A DNA stretch of 64,000 bases, from assembly GCA_023380755.1 (NCBI GenBank), contig JAMCSD010000006.1, forward strand, positions 139,821 through 203,820. Reading direction: 5' to 3'. The translations under genes were made by a program, and so were the position numbers. Positions within the stretch are counted from its first letter, which is position 1, and every line of letters begins with the position of its first letter. A model generated the notes under the pieces. The model was not told the origin of the DNA and searched no databases. It saw nothing but the letters and a program-made list of their open reading frames with translations. The DNA is from Patescibacteria group bacterium (GTDB taxonomy: Bacteria; Patescibacteria; Microgenomatia; UBA12405). Below, one piece after another: positions 49,008 through 58,606 of the stretch.

Positions 49008-49686
49008 TGTTTTCTACCCCCAGTTTATAACCAAATCCACGCACGGTATGGATCAACTCTGGACCTCGGGGGTAAGGCTTGTCGATTTTATTGCGTAAGT
49101 ATCCAATATAGACTTCCACGGTATTTGGCAGCACATCAGCCTCATAATCCCACACACTATTTATAATCTGGTCTTTAGTCACAATCGTATTGGCATGCCG
49201 CATTAAATATTCCAGTAAGCTGAATTCTTTTCGGGAGAGGGGGATCGTGGTTCCATTTCGGTGAACTTCGAAGTTAATAGTATTCAGTTCCAAATCGGCT
49301 ACCTTCAGTGTCGGACTCTGATGTTGAATTGGCCGTCTGCCCAAGGCTCTCACTCGGGCCAAAAGTTCCGCAAAAGCAAATGGTTTTACTAGATAATCAT
49401 CAGCCCCACTATTCAACCCGACCACCTTGTCCTCCAACTGCCCACGGGCGGTGAGAATCAAAATTGGCGTATGTTTACCATCTTGGCGTAACTTCCGACA
49501 AATTGTTAAGCCATCCATTATCGGCAGCATTAAATCCAAGACGATCACATCATAATTCCCCGAAGTTGCCAGGTCGTATCCTTCTTCGCCATCATAGGCC
49601 ACATCCACCGTAAATGATTCCTGCTCCAACCCCTTTTTAATTGAGTTGGCAATTTTGTGTTCATCTTCAATGACCAATAGTTTCAT
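48985..49686 (-). CDS. OmpR/PhoB-family response regulator
   Basis: This 233-residue protein has a receiver domain (acidic pair EDE near residue 7, phospho-acceptor Asp in VIVLDLMLP, Thr in LTARG, Lys in LVKPF) and a C-terminal winged helix (LSRKEFSLLEYLMRHANTIV and the closing RGFGYKL). It should bind DNA as a dimer to control the downstream kinase and exporter genes. A minus-strand TATACT ends ten bases before the ATG. Confidence 0.94.
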   Translation of the reverse strand: MKLLVIEDEHKIANSIKKGLEQESFTVDVAYDGEEGYDLATSGNYDVIVLDLMLPIMDGLTICRKLRQDGKHTPILILTARGQLEDKVVGLNSGADDYLVKPFAFAELLARVRALGRRPIQHQSPTLKVADLELNTINFEVHRNGTTIPLSRKEFSLLEYLMRHANTIVTKDQIINSVWDYEADVLPNTVEVYIGYLRNKIDKPYPRGPELIHTVRGFGYKLGVENNVSIGTN

Positions 49687-49792
49687 AAGTATCTATAGTA
49701 TAAGACCAAGCTTAAAACATCCTGAGAAGGAATGCTATCTGATAGGGTTTTTCCTAGTTGTTATAGGACATCAAGCATTTTAAATTAATTAC

Positions 49793-50947
49793 GTGAGAGA
49801 CGAAAGGCAGCCCGAGCTTGATCTGTTCGCCACTCCGCCTCTCCCTCCTCAAACCCGCATTCTACCGGATCACGGAGCATTTATTTTTCGCCAACCGCTT
49901 AAGCCCCGGGAAAAAATAGAACCTCAACCACAGCCTAAAAAAGAATCTTATCTTACCGGTAGTGTCAGTATTTCCGATCTCGAGCTAATTAGTCAAATAA
50001 AAAAAGGTCAGGGTTTCAACACCTCACCGGCGACTGACGAACAGGTCGTCGCTTCTTTTTCCGGGACTCAAATCCATCTGCTTCACAGTATTTTAGCGAT
50101 AGTTTACCAATATCCTACCGAGATTACCCCCGAAATTATCCGCCGGCATTTTCCCACCGCGGAAGTTGCCTGGCGTAACTTTATGGTTAAAATGCTTAAC
50201 GATTCCAATCCGATCGATCCCTTAACACGCTGTCGCGACGCTTGGGACTCCTACCGTCACCAGCACCAGTTTGAAGACAGCCGCCAGCAATCTCTTTGGT
50301 TTCATGACAGTATCTCCCGGAAAGCCGATCTCCTAATTAACAATTGGGCTAAAGCTTATACGTCTGGCTCACTTCAATTTCTTCGTGGCCAGCATAATCA
50401 TTTTCATGAGTATTCCAAAATTATCAACCTCGATTTCGGTTATCTTTCCACCGGGCAATCACTTCATCTCCAGACCACTATGAGGACCGACCTAATTACC
50501 CACGCTCACCATCGCCCCGACGTGGTCGTCTTTGACCTCAAAAATAAATTGCCAGATCTCGCTGACCCCGACACTTCATCCGTCCAGCTCCTGCAAGCCT
50601 ATCTCATGTGCTTAGGAGTCAAAGCCTTAACTGACTCTTATTCCTATAATGGTAATCCTTCGGTTCTGCATCGTCCCAATGTCACCATCCCTCTTTGTGG
50701 GCCGACAATTCACAACCATGTCGCCCACGACGATATTGGTCATGTCCGCTTTTCTTATATCACTCACCGTCTCTCACCCGACGGAAATACTTTCGAATGC
50801 CAAGAAGTGAACTTCCCCGCTGATATGGGGGAGAGATTAAAAACTGAAGCCACCTATATTGCCACCAACAAGGATAAGCTTTATTCCCAAATCAATCGCT
50901 ACAAAAACAGCCGCGGCTTTAAGCAACCGCAAATTAGTATAAACTGA
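49793..50947 (+). CDS. Predicted PD-(D/E)XK (RecB/Cas4-like) nuclease
   Basis: This 384-residue protein starts at a GTG and has no recognised family, but the order of motifs suggests a PD-(D/E)XK core: RTDLI (Asp233), then VVVFDLKN (Asp248, Lys250), then QLLQAYLMCLG (Gln265, Tyr270), the last like the RecB motif Q-x3-Y but one residue longer. The N-terminal 50 residues are Pro-rich and may be a flexible tail. Residues about 85-200 look helical. It is just upstream of a P-type ATPase but no functional link is apparent. The nuclease call is an inference. Confidence 0.5.
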   Translation: MRDERQPELDLFATPPLPPQTRILPDHGAFIFRQPLKPREKIEPQPQPKKESYLTGSVSISDLELISQIKKGQGFNTSPATDEQVVASFSGTQIHLLHSILAIVYQYPTEITPEIIRRHFPTAEVAWRNFMVKMLNDSNPIDPLTRCRDAWDSYRHQHQFEDSRQQSLWFHDSISRKADLLINNWAKAYTSGSLQFLRGQHNHFHEYSKIINLDFGYLSTGQSLHLQTTMRTDLITHAHHRPDVVVFDLKNKLPDLADPDTSSVQLLQAYLMCLGVKALTDSYSYNGNPSVLHRPNVTIPLCGPTIHNHVAHDDIGHVRFSYITHRLSPDGNTFECQEVNFPADMGERLKTEATYIATNKDKLYSQINRYKNSRGFKQPQISIN

Positions 50948-50950
50948 ATT

Positions 50951-52813
50951 GTGGACCTTATTTATAGTTTTAAACTTAACCTTGTCATTCTTTTTCTCCT
51001 GCTTTTGGCCCTATTACTAGCTGTTTTTCCTCCCTCCAAAAGCTTACCCTCGACTTCCCTCTATCTGATCTTCACCGCCATCCTGGCGACTTCTTTGGTT
51101 ATTTTTGCGGCTGTGAATTCGTTACTGAAGCATAAGATTACCGTCGACCAATTGGCCTCGATTGCCCTCATTGTCTCTTTTATTCATCAGGAGTGGCTTT
51201 CAGTGGCTTTTATCAACCTGATGATTATTTCCGCCAGAATTTTTGCCATTTATACTGAAACCAAAGCCAAAAATACTATTAAAAGCCTCTTGAAATTAAG
51301 GCCGTCTACGGTTAAGGTTAAACGCTTCGGGGTAGTCGTCAATGTTCCTATCGAGCACCTTAAAGTCGGCGATTTAGTTGTCATCGACTCCGGTGATCGG
51401 GTGCCTGTCGATGGTTTGGTCCTTGCCGGACGGGCTGACCTTGACCAATCATCACTTACCGGTGAATCGCTACCGGTTTTAGTGGATGTTAATCACCACG
51501 TTTATAGCTCCACCCTCTGCCTTTCCGGTTCCCTGCTCGTCCGGGCCGATAAAGTCGGGGCGGATACTACTTTTCAAAAAATTGTTAAATTAGTCGAGTC
51601 GGCCCAAGCCAATAAAGTTCGTTTTCAAACTGTGGCCGAAAAATTTGCCTCCTGGTACATTCTGATTACTCTCGTTTCTTCAGCCGCTATTTATCTTATT
51701 TCTCAAAATCTTAATCTGGTTCTTGCCTTCTTGCTGGTCACTTGTGCTGACGACATTGCTGTGGCTGTTCCTTTAGCTTATTGGGCGGCGATTGCCAATG
51801 CGGCCAAGAAGGGGATTATCATCAAAGGTGGCAATTATTTGGAGGCTCTTTCCCAGGCCAAAGTCTTAGTCACCGACAAAACTGGTACTCTCACCCGTGC
51901 TCGGCTTAAAGTTATTCAAATCACTCCCTTATCCGATAAATTTAATATTGAAAAAATCCTTTATTACGCTGCTAACGCTGAATCGGTTTCCGAGCACCCC
52001 ATTGCCAAGGCTATTATTCGCGACGCTCGTCTGCGCCAAATCCATTATCACGCTCCAGAGAAATTTGAAGAACATCCGGGTGGCGGTATCACTGGTCGCA
52101 GTGCGTCTCAATTAGTGGATATTGGTAGTCCCAAATACCTTCATCAGAGTAAGCACATCGCCCTCGGTCCCAAGGTTAAAATGGAAATTACTAAATGGGA
52201 AAAAGTCGGGGCTACCACCGTACTTCTAGCTATCAACCACCAGCTAGTTGGTTTAATTGCTCTGGAGGATGAAGTCAAGCCGGAAGTTCCCGCCAGTGTC
52301 AAAGAATTAAGCCGCCTTGGTATTTCCCGTTTCGTTCTCCTTACCGGGGATAATGAATATGCCGCGGCCAATATTGCCCAAAAAACCGGCATCCATGAAG
52401 TTTACGCTAATAGTAAACCCGAGGATAAAGTCCACTTTATTGAACGGAATATCCATACTCCCGCTAAGCTTATTTACGTTGGTGATGGCGTCAATGATGC
52501 TGCTTCCTTAGCTGCGGCCGATGTTAGTTTTGCCATGGGAGCCATTGGTACCGATAGCGCTATCGAATCTGCCGACATTGCCATCATGGATGACAAATTC
52601 AGCCACATTGCCTCGACTATCAAATTAGCCCAATTCACCAAAAGTATTGTGGTTACTGATTTTACGCTTTGGGGTATAGTCAACCTGATCGGCTTATACC
52701 TAGCCTTTGCCGGTTTGATTAATCCTAGTCAAGCTGCCTTTTATAACTTTGTAACCGACTTTTTGCCTCTTTTTAATTCCTTCCGTCTTTTCAACTATTC
52801 ACTTAAAAAATAG
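50951..52813 (+). CDS. P1B-like P-type ATPase with atypical metal-site motif
   Basis: This 620-residue protein has the P-type elements TGES, DKTGTLT (phospho-Asp309), the HP motif of the P1B group (SEHPIAKAI), TGDN and GDGVNDAASLAAAD. No N-terminal metal-binding domain is present. In the helix before the P-domain, where metal pumps have CPC, CPH or SPC, it reads TCADDIAVAVP (264-274), keeping one Cys but with two Asp and no adjacent Pro. The ion is therefore unknown. The start is GTG, four bases after the previous stop. Confidence 0.85.
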   Translation: MDLIYSFKLNLVILFLLLLALLLAVFPPSKSLPSTSLYLIFTAILATSLVIFAAVNSLLKHKITVDQLASIALIVSFIHQEWLSVAFINLMIISARIFAIYTETKAKNTIKSLLKLRPSTVKVKRFGVVVNVPIEHLKVGDLVVIDSGDRVPVDGLVLAGRADLDQSSLTGESLPVLVDVNHHVYSSTLCLSGSLLVRADKVGADTTFQKIVKLVESAQANKVRFQTVAEKFASWYILITLVSSAAIYLISQNLNLVLAFLLVTCADDIAVAVPLAYWAAIANAAKKGIIIKGGNYLEALSQAKVLVTDKTGTLTRARLKVIQITPLSDKFNIEKILYYAANAESVSEHPIAKAIIRDARLRQIHYHAPEKFEEHPGGGITGRSASQLVDIGSPKYLHQSKHIALGPKVKMEITKWEKVGATTVLLAINHQLVGLIALEDEVKPEVPASVKELSRLGISRFVLLTGDNEYAAANIAQKTGIHEVYANSKPEDKVHFIERNIHTPAKLIYVGDGVNDAASLAAADVSFAMGAIGTDSAIESADIAIMDDKFSHIASTIKLAQFTKSIVVTDFTLWGIVNLIGLYLAFAGLINPSQAAFYNFVTDFLPLFNSFRLFNYSLKK

Positions 52814-52822
52814 GTCGTAGTG

Positions 52823-52828
52823 TAGAAT
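52823..52828 (+). promoter_or_regulatory. -10 box giving a leaderless queA mRNA
   Basis: TAGAAT ends five bases before the ATG at 52834; no SD is present. Confidence 0.55.
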
Positions 52829-52833
52829 ACGGC

Positions 52834-53889
52834 ATGATTGATCCGAGCGCCTTTGCTTACCACTTGCCGCCTGACTTAATTGCCGTTTCTCCCACCTCCC
52901 CGCGCGATCACTGCCGGCTACTTTGCGTTAACCGCTATACCGGCGAATTAACGCATCACCATTTTTATGAATTAAGCGAATTTCTCACTCCCAACGATGT
53001 CCTTGTTTTTAATCAGACCCGAGTTTTCCCTGCTCGCCTTTTTGGTCGCAAAAATACTGGGGGTCGGGTGGAAATACTGCTCCTCGAAAATCACACTCCC
53101 CGTCAGTGGCTGACACTCAGCCGTCCCGGCCTGAAAGCCAATACCGAGCTTAATTTTGATCACGGGCTTCAGGGGCGGGTCGTCAGTGTTGATCGGGACA
53201 CGGGTGAAGTAGCAGTTGAATTTAACCAGGATCAGTCAACTCTTTACCAAACCTTAGATCGCATCGGCCATACTCCGATTCCACCCTACATTCATACTCA
53301 GGCACCCGAGACTAAACTTCGCCGTGATTACCAAACTGTTTATGCCCGAGTTTCCGGGTCAGCTGCTGCTCCTACGGCTGGACTGCATTTTACACCTGAG
53401 TTAATTAACCGATTGACCGCTCAGGGTGTTGACATCAAATATCTCACCCTTCATGTCGGTCTGGGCACCTTTAAGCCCTTAGAGACAAAAAATTTAGAGT
53501 CTGGTACCCTCCACCGGGAATGGTACGATATTTCCCCTGATACCGCCGCAGATATTTTGCAGGCCAAAAAACAAGGCAAAAGAATTATCGCTGTCGGCAC
53601 GACTACGGTACGCACCCTCGAAAGCTTTGCTCGATCAAATAAGCTTACTGGTACCACCGATCTTTTCATTTATCCTCCATACCGTTTCCATCTTGTCGAT
53701 AGTTTAATTACCAACTTTCACCTGCCGGAATCCAGCTTATTAATGCTGGTTACTGCCTTCACCCATGCCCCCAACACTACTACCGCCTTCACCACCTTCC
53801 CCGAATCTTTTCTTGGTCGCGCCTACGAAACTGCTATCCAAGAGCATTACCGCTTTTTTAGTTTTGGCGATGCCATGTGGATTTACTAA
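52834..53889 (+). CDS. queA: tRNA preQ1(34) S-adenosylmethionine ribosyltransferase-isomerase QueA
   Basis: This 351-residue protein matches QueA along its length: FAYHLPPDLIA at the start, LLCVNRYTGEL, VLVFNQTRVFPARLFG, IGHTPIPPYI, YQTVYAR and SAAAPTAGLHFT, then LHVGLGTF and TTTVRTLE. It adds the cyclopentene precursor ring to 7-aminomethyl-deazaguanine in tRNA, using S-adenosylmethionine. No other queuosine genes lie nearby. It overlaps the convergent acyltransferase gene by 32 bases. Confidence 0.96.
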   Translation: MIDPSAFAYHLPPDLIAVSPTSPRDHCRLLCVNRYTGELTHHHFYELSEFLTPNDVLVFNQTRVFPARLFGRKNTGGRVEILLLENHTPRQWLTLSRPGLKANTELNFDHGLQGRVVSVDRDTGEVAVEFNQDQSTLYQTLDRIGHTPIPPYIHTQAPETKLRRDYQTVYARVSGSAAAPTAGLHFTPELINRLTAQGVDIKYLTLHVGLGTFKPLETKNLESGTLHREWYDISPDTAADILQAKKQGKRIIAVGTTTVRTLESFARSNKLTGTTDLFIYPPYRFHLVDSLITNFHLPESSLLMLVTAFTHAPNTTTAFTTFPESFLGRAYETAIQEHYRFFSFGDAMWIY

Positions 53890-54649
53890 CCCACTCTTTG
53901 TATATCCTTTCAATTTTTTTGGCTGTTTCTTTAGGATCTTCTAGCCGAAGACTGTTGACCGATAATGGTGGGGAAAAATGAATGGTGATTAGGCCAAAGA
54001 AGCGCCCAATTAATGGGATCATTTTAAAATAATCCCAATCTGAGGCTCCATCAATATAGGCCATTATTACCTTGGCGTTACTTTTAGATTGTATCTGGTT
54101 TACCAAATAACCCACCCCCGAAAACCACTTGCCATTTTTCCGACCGGCGCTGGGGTACATCACCACCAGCTCCCCCCGACTGACTTTTTCTGCCGCTGAC
54201 CTAATACTCTCAATATTCTTTTTGTGAGCAACTTCTTGGCTAAAACTAACATTGGCATGAATTTGCCTGAATAGCCAACCCTTATATTGCCCTCGATTAT
54301 CCTCACCTTCATCGTGGTGGTGCACGTAAACAGGGATTAAATGTTTATCCCAATGCGGCAGGATTTTTAAAAAACTCGAATCGATCACCATATTAATATC
54401 CGGTCGATCGTTGATGCCGGCGATTAAAGTCACCACATCCGATTCTCCGGGGTGGTTCGATAATAACAATACCGGCGATTCGCTTAAGGCTTTATCCACT
54501 TCGGCCGTCTTTCCTTTTACTACCAGGGGTGCGCCGGTCCTGTTGACCAGAGCCACCATCGCTTGCTGTAAACCCACTTTCTCAATTTTATGATCTAACC
54601 TTCCTCCCAAACGTCTTAGCAACCCCCAGCGTTGTAGCGACAATTCCAT
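53858..54649 (-). CDS. PlsC-like 1-acylglycerol-phosphate acyltransferase family protein
   Basis: This 263-residue protein has the H-x4-D motif in LLLSNHPGESDVV and, 100 residues later, MYPSAGRKNGKW in place of the FPEGTRS motif. It then reads VIMAYIDGASDW. The family acylates lipid or glycolipid precursors on the inner membrane face. The altered second motif suggests a different acceptor from lysophosphatidate. TACAAT lies nine bases before the ATG. Confidence 0.72.
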   Translation of the reverse strand: MELSLQRWGLLRRLGGRLDHKIEKVGLQQAMVALVNRTGAPLVVKGKTAEVDKALSESPVLLLSNHPGESDVVTLIAGINDRPDINMVIDSSFLKILPHWDKHLIPVYVHHHDEGEDNRGQYKGWLFRQIHANVSFSQEVAHKKNIESIRSAAEKVSRGELVVMYPSAGRKNGKWFSGVGYLVNQIQSKSNAKVIMAYIDGASDWDYFKMIPLIGRFFGLITIHFSPPLSVNSLRLEDPKETAKKIERIYKEWVSKSTWHRQN

Positions 54650-54736
54650 ATAACCTTCATTGTAACAACTGCCTGACCGTTTTCCTAGCCACCTTTATAG
54701 ATAAATAAAATTAATGGTAGCTGTGCAGTTTTTTGT

Positions 54737-54742
54737 TATAAT
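54737..54742 (+). promoter_or_regulatory. -10 box giving a leaderless ABC exporter mRNA
   Basis: A consensus TATAAT ends six bases before the ATG at 54749; no SD is present. Confidence 0.6.
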
Positions 54743-54748
54743 TAACGC

Positions 54749-56557
54749 ATGCCTCCCATTCTCAAGATTATTACTTATACCCGTCGTTTTTGGCTCTGGT
54801 ATCTACTGATGGCCATTTTCGTCATCGCCGTTTCTCTGTTATCACTCGCCTCACCGTTGTTTAGTAAGCAAATAGTGGATTTGATTGTTAGCAAAGTAAT
54901 CGGTACAGGTGCTAATACCCAAAAATTGTTTTGGCTGCTGGGAGCTATCATCGCCGTGGACCTCCTTAGTTCCCTGCTCACCGCTATCGGCCAACAGATC
55001 GGTGACATTGTTTCAGTTCGTCTGCAATCATATCTCTCTTCCACCTTCTATCAGCACATCCTGGGATTACATGTTGGTTATTACGATAACGAAATTACCG
55101 GCAAAATTATTAATAAAATGTACCGTGGCATTACCAGTATCTCCGAGTTTATCCAAGATGCTTTTAATAATTTTCTCCCCTTCTTCCTGACTGCTCTGGT
55201 TACTATTATCCTTTTAGCTCATTACTCACTTTTTATCAGCCTTCTACTCTTCATTCTTTTTCCGGTCTACATTTTAATCTCCCGCCAATCTTCCGTCGCT
55301 TGGGAAAAACACGAGGCTCAAAAAAATCAACGCAACGACCTTTCCCAGGGCCGGGTTTTTGAAAGTCTCACCGGCATTCGCATTGTCAAGTCCTTCGTCG
55401 CCGAAGTCCGAGAGCTCCAACAATTTATCTCTACCCGAAAGGAAATTGAAACTATCAGTGTCCGCCAGACTCGCGATTGGCACATTATCGATTTTCTCCG
55501 ACGCGTCTTTTTAAACCTCATTCTTTTTGCCATTTACGCTTATGTCGTCTTTTGGACCTTCAATGGGCACTTTACCATTGGTGAAATGACCTTACTTATC
55601 CAGTTAGTCAATCAGGCCCGTTTTCCTCTTTTTGCTATGTCCTTTATTTTAGGTCAAATCCAGCAGGCTAACGCTGGTTCGGCTGATTTTTTCAAAGTCT
55701 TGGAAATCGAGCCGCAAGTCCAAGACCTGCCCAACGCTTCCGTGCTCAAGATCAAACCATCCCCAAAGCCGGTCATTGAGTTTTCCCATGTCACTTTTGG
55801 TTATGACCCGCCAGAACCCGTCTTAAATGATATTTCGTTTGCACTTCACTCCGGGCAGCAATTAGCCTTGGTGGCCGAATCAGGGCAGGGGAAATCTACT
55901 ATCGTTAACTTATTATTACGCTATTACGAGCCGCAAGCTGGGGACATTTTTATAAATGGCCAAAACATCCAAAAAGTCACTCAAACCTCACTCCACCGAA
56001 ATATCTCTGTAGTATTCCAGGAGTCATTGCTCTTTTCTGGCACCATTCGTGAAAATATTGCTTACGGCCGACCGGGAGCTAGCCTTCAGGATATCGAAAC
56101 TGCTGCCAAGGCCGCCAATGCTCATGATTTTATTATGAAACTTCCCCAACAATATAACAGTTTAGTCGGAGAGCGGGGAGTCAAATTATCCGGCGGTCAA
56201 AAACAGCGCATCGCTATCGCCCGAGCGATTCTCAAAGACGCTCCGATTGTTATCTTAGATGAAGCTACTTCTTCTCTGGACAGCCGGGCCGAGCTCCAGG
56301 TACAAAAGGGCTTAAATGAATTGATGAAAAATAAAACCTCCATTGTTATTGCCCACCGCCTCTCCACCATTGCTAACGCTGATTTAGTCCTGGCCATTGA
56401 AGAAGGCCGTATCACTCAATTTGGTCCGCCGCGCCGTCTTTTAAAAAACCCCAACGGCTTATACGCCAAATTGATTAAACTTCAACGGCACCTTTTACGG
56501 GCGCCGGCCAATCCCAAAATCAGCCGCGAATTACAACAGTTTGATATTGTGGGGTAA
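54749..56557 (+). CDS. MsbA-like ABC exporter (fused permease and ATPase)
   Basis: This 602-residue protein has an N-terminal domain of six transmembrane helices (about 1-320) and an ATPase domain with Walker A-like AESGQGKST, signature LSGGQKQRI, Walker B VILDEATSSLD and H-loop IAHRLSTI. Homodimers of this type export lipids, peptides or drugs. In Walker A the first Gly is replaced by Ala, a modest variation. It stands alone with its own -10 box. The substrate cannot be told. Confidence 0.92.
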   Translation: MPPILKIITYTRRFWLWYLLMAIFVIAVSLLSLASPLFSKQIVDLIVSKVIGTGANTQKLFWLLGAIIAVDLLSSLLTAIGQQIGDIVSVRLQSYLSSTFYQHILGLHVGYYDNEITGKIINKMYRGITSISEFIQDAFNNFLPFFLTALVTIILLAHYSLFISLLLFILFPVYILISRQSSVAWEKHEAQKNQRNDLSQGRVFESLTGIRIVKSFVAEVRELQQFISTRKEIETISVRQTRDWHIIDFLRRVFLNLILFAIYAYVVFWTFNGHFTIGEMTLLIQLVNQARFPLFAMSFILGQIQQANAGSADFFKVLEIEPQVQDLPNASVLKIKPSPKPVIEFSHVTFGYDPPEPVLNDISFALHSGQQLALVAESGQGKSTIVNLLLRYYEPQAGDIFINGQNIQKVTQTSLHRNISVVFQESLLFSGTIRENIAYGRPGASLQDIETAAKAANAHDFIMKLPQQYNSLVGERGVKLSGGQKQRIAIARAILKDAPIVILDEATSSLDSRAELQVQKGLNELMKNKTSIVIAHRLSTIANADLVLAIEEGRITQFGPPRRLLKNPNGLYAKLIKLQRHLLRAPANPKISRELQQFDIVG

Positions 56558-57313
56558 TTATTCCGCCACATACCGGCTTACGCCCTCCCGGGCAAACACA
56601 TTTGGCAGATCAGCAAACAGGTCAACTGGCATGAACGTTCTTAGTTTTACAAATTCCCAAAATCGGCTCTCCGCAGCCCAAGTTGAGCTATATGACTCCA
56701 GAGCCCGAAGCAGCCATTGGTCACTATTACCATAAGGCATCGCTTCTTTGGCACTCTCATAATCAGCCGCCAGTTTATCGGCAGCCCAAACCGCCTCCTT
56801 ATAATCGTCAGTTTGGCTACCATGATTTTTACGGAATCTCTGCCCCGGTAATTGGGCCAAATCTTCAAAACCCGCTGCCGCCCGCTCTACCGCCTCATCA
56901 CTAAAAAACCAGTAACTTCTTTGAAAACCTCCCCGGTAATACCACCCCTCCATCCGTGAGTCGCCGCTTTCGTGTTCGTGTACTAGCCATAGTACCAGAT
57001 ACCAGTCCGGATGCCCCACATGATTGGCGGCGGTCACATAAATCGGTAAATAAATTTCCAGGTCCTGCTTCAGTTGGTCGTTGGTAAAGTTCTTAAACCC
57101 CCCTAAAACATATGGGTGTTTGTCAATAATTGGCACCAATACCTGGTGGTACCGGTTCCTGATTTCTTGGATATAAGACTTAAAATCTTCTTGAGTGGTG
57201 GCTGCCTCAACTATTCTTGGTTGCGCTTCCCGGGGCGCAAAGGGGGACCCGGCATTCAGGGCTATGGTTAAGGAAAAAGCGGCGGCTAATTTGCTTAATT
57301 TTTTTCTCTCCAA
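56558..57313 (-). CDS. Exported protein, possibly lysozyme-like
   Basis: This 251-residue protein has an N-terminal signal peptide and a soluble domain. The segment LVLWLVHEHESGDSRMEGWYY resembles the start of an SLT/lysozyme-like fold, where a Glu sits in a short helix after a hydrophobic stretch. It then has an Ala-rich helical region (EAVWAADKLAADYESAKEAM). The start is TTG; a better codon is not evident. No diagnostic catalytic motif can be confirmed, so cell-wall activity is a guess. Its stop codon is next to that of the ABC exporter. Confidence 0.5.
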   Translation of the reverse strand: MERKKLSKLAAAFSLTIALNAGSPFAPREAQPRIVEAATTQEDFKSYIQEIRNRYHQVLVPIIDKHPYVLGGFKNFTNDQLKQDLEIYLPIYVTAANHVGHPDWYLVLWLVHEHESGDSRMEGWYYRGGFQRSYWFFSDEAVERAAAGFEDLAQLPGQRFRKNHGSQTDDYKEAVWAADKLAADYESAKEAMPYGNSDQWLLRALESYSSTWAAESRFWEFVKLRTFMPVDLFADLPNVFAREGVSRYVAE

Positions 57314-57375
57314 CTAATACAAAATATATATTAGTTACCATGTTAGCATGATTTCGCCAATTAAACTGTGAAATT

Positions 57376-58488
57376 TTACACTGTTTTATTTGCGGTCGGC
57401 AGCATTTTCTTCATAATAAAGGCATCCAACGTATATGGTGCCAGGATATATATCGATTCAAAAGCTAATACCGAAAGATCGTGTGAGGAAGGCATTTGGT
57501 GGGTCAACCAATAAGCAAAAATTGCCAAGAAAAAGGCATTTCTTAATGATACTCTCATTTGGACTTTCATGGCCTTGGCAATCATTTCTTTTTCCACTCC
57601 TCTCTTTTGCGCCTCCTCAGCCGCTTCTCGGTTATGCTTGTAACCCAAATAGATGGTCGCCAAAAAGGTGGCGACTGCCGTCACGATGTTAAAAGTCGTA
57701 TTCTGCCGTGACAAATCAGCCGTTAGCCACAAAAAACTAAATCCCACTGGGATATGTCTCAAAAAATAAGCCGAAGCAATCAGCAACACCCCTGCAATTC
57801 CTCCTAAGCCCATCAAAATTTTGTTGTAAGCAATCCGCACACTTAACACCTGTTTATTTTTCCACAGCAGTCTCCGCAATACTCGCCATAAGATCCTTAA
57901 AACCACCATTAATCCAATAATCAGAAGCCAAATCGCCAAAATCCGGGACCACGGTAAAGCTGTCGTCTTAGTTATCTTCAGAAACGGGAAGTAAAAAGTT
58001 GTCCCCTGCAAGGGGTAATCAGGATAGGGAATAAAATTATACAGATAGTGGGTGCTAATTTTCTCATAATAGAAATCAAGTAAAAACACCCTTCCGGCCG
58101 ACACAAAAGCAATCGCCACCAACACGAAATTTAAAATATAAACTAATACTGAAGCGTCTCCCTCCCGCATCCTCTTTTTTACTAATAAGCCTTGTTCTTC
58201 GTTTTTCGTCTTTTCCAGGGCTTCCTCAAAATCCTTAAAATCTGGTAATAACTTTTCCCCTATCATCCGCAACGGTAAAAAGGCAATATTTTGAATTAGG
58301 CTCACCAAAATTATCGACAGCCACACTACATGGGTGGCAAAATACAACCCAAAAAACATACTGGCATACAACTTAAAACTCCCGCCTCGAATAAACCAAT
58401 ACCCGATTAAAAGTAATATTCCGACAATAACGAAGGTGATTCTGGGCATCGAACGGGTATTGTCAATCTTCCGAATTTGTGAGATCAC
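57376..58488 (-). CDS. Multi-pass membrane protein, unknown function
   Basis: This 370-residue protein has about eight transmembrane helices and a charged cytoplasmic loop (KDFEEALEKTKNEEQGLLVK). Some long loops are rich in aromatic residues (YEKISTHYLYNFIPYPDYPL). No family is recognised. The start is GTG, five bases after a minus-strand TATAAT, with no SD. It has no obvious partner genes. Confidence 0.6.
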   Translation of the reverse strand: MISQIRKIDNTRSMPRITFVIVGILLLIGYWFIRGGSFKLYASMFFGLYFATHVVWLSIILVSLIQNIAFLPLRMIGEKLLPDFKDFEEALEKTKNEEQGLLVKKRMREGDASVLVYILNFVLVAIAFVSAGRVFLLDFYYEKISTHYLYNFIPYPDYPLQGTTFYFPFLKITKTTALPWSRILAIWLLIIGLMVVLRILWRVLRRLLWKNKQVLSVRIAYNKILMGLGGIAGVLLIASAYFLRHIPVGFSFLWLTADLSRQNTTFNIVTAVATFLATIYLGYKHNREAAEEAQKRGVEKEMIAKAMKVQMRVSLRNAFFLAIFAYWLTHQMPSSHDLSVLAFESIYILAPYTLDAFIMKKMLPTANKTV

Positions 58489-58493
58489 GCCTT

Positions 58494-58499
58494 ATTATA
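58494..58499 (-). promoter_or_regulatory. -10 box giving a leaderless mRNA with GTG start
   Basis: A consensus TATAAT on the minus strand ends five bases before the GTG at 58488. Confidence 0.6.
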
Positions 58500-58606
58500 C
58501 AAATCTCCGCCGCCTTTTTTAAAATCTAACTATTTTAGAATTGACAGAATAGCCAGAATACTGATTTTATAGGGTAAATTATGCTACAATTATATTAAGC
58601 TAACCT

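Noticed and set aside
58541..58546. TTGACA upstream of the sortase gene as a -35
   Set aside because: Spacing to the extended -10 at 58585 is 38 bases, far from 17; only a different, weaker -10 near 58565 could use it.
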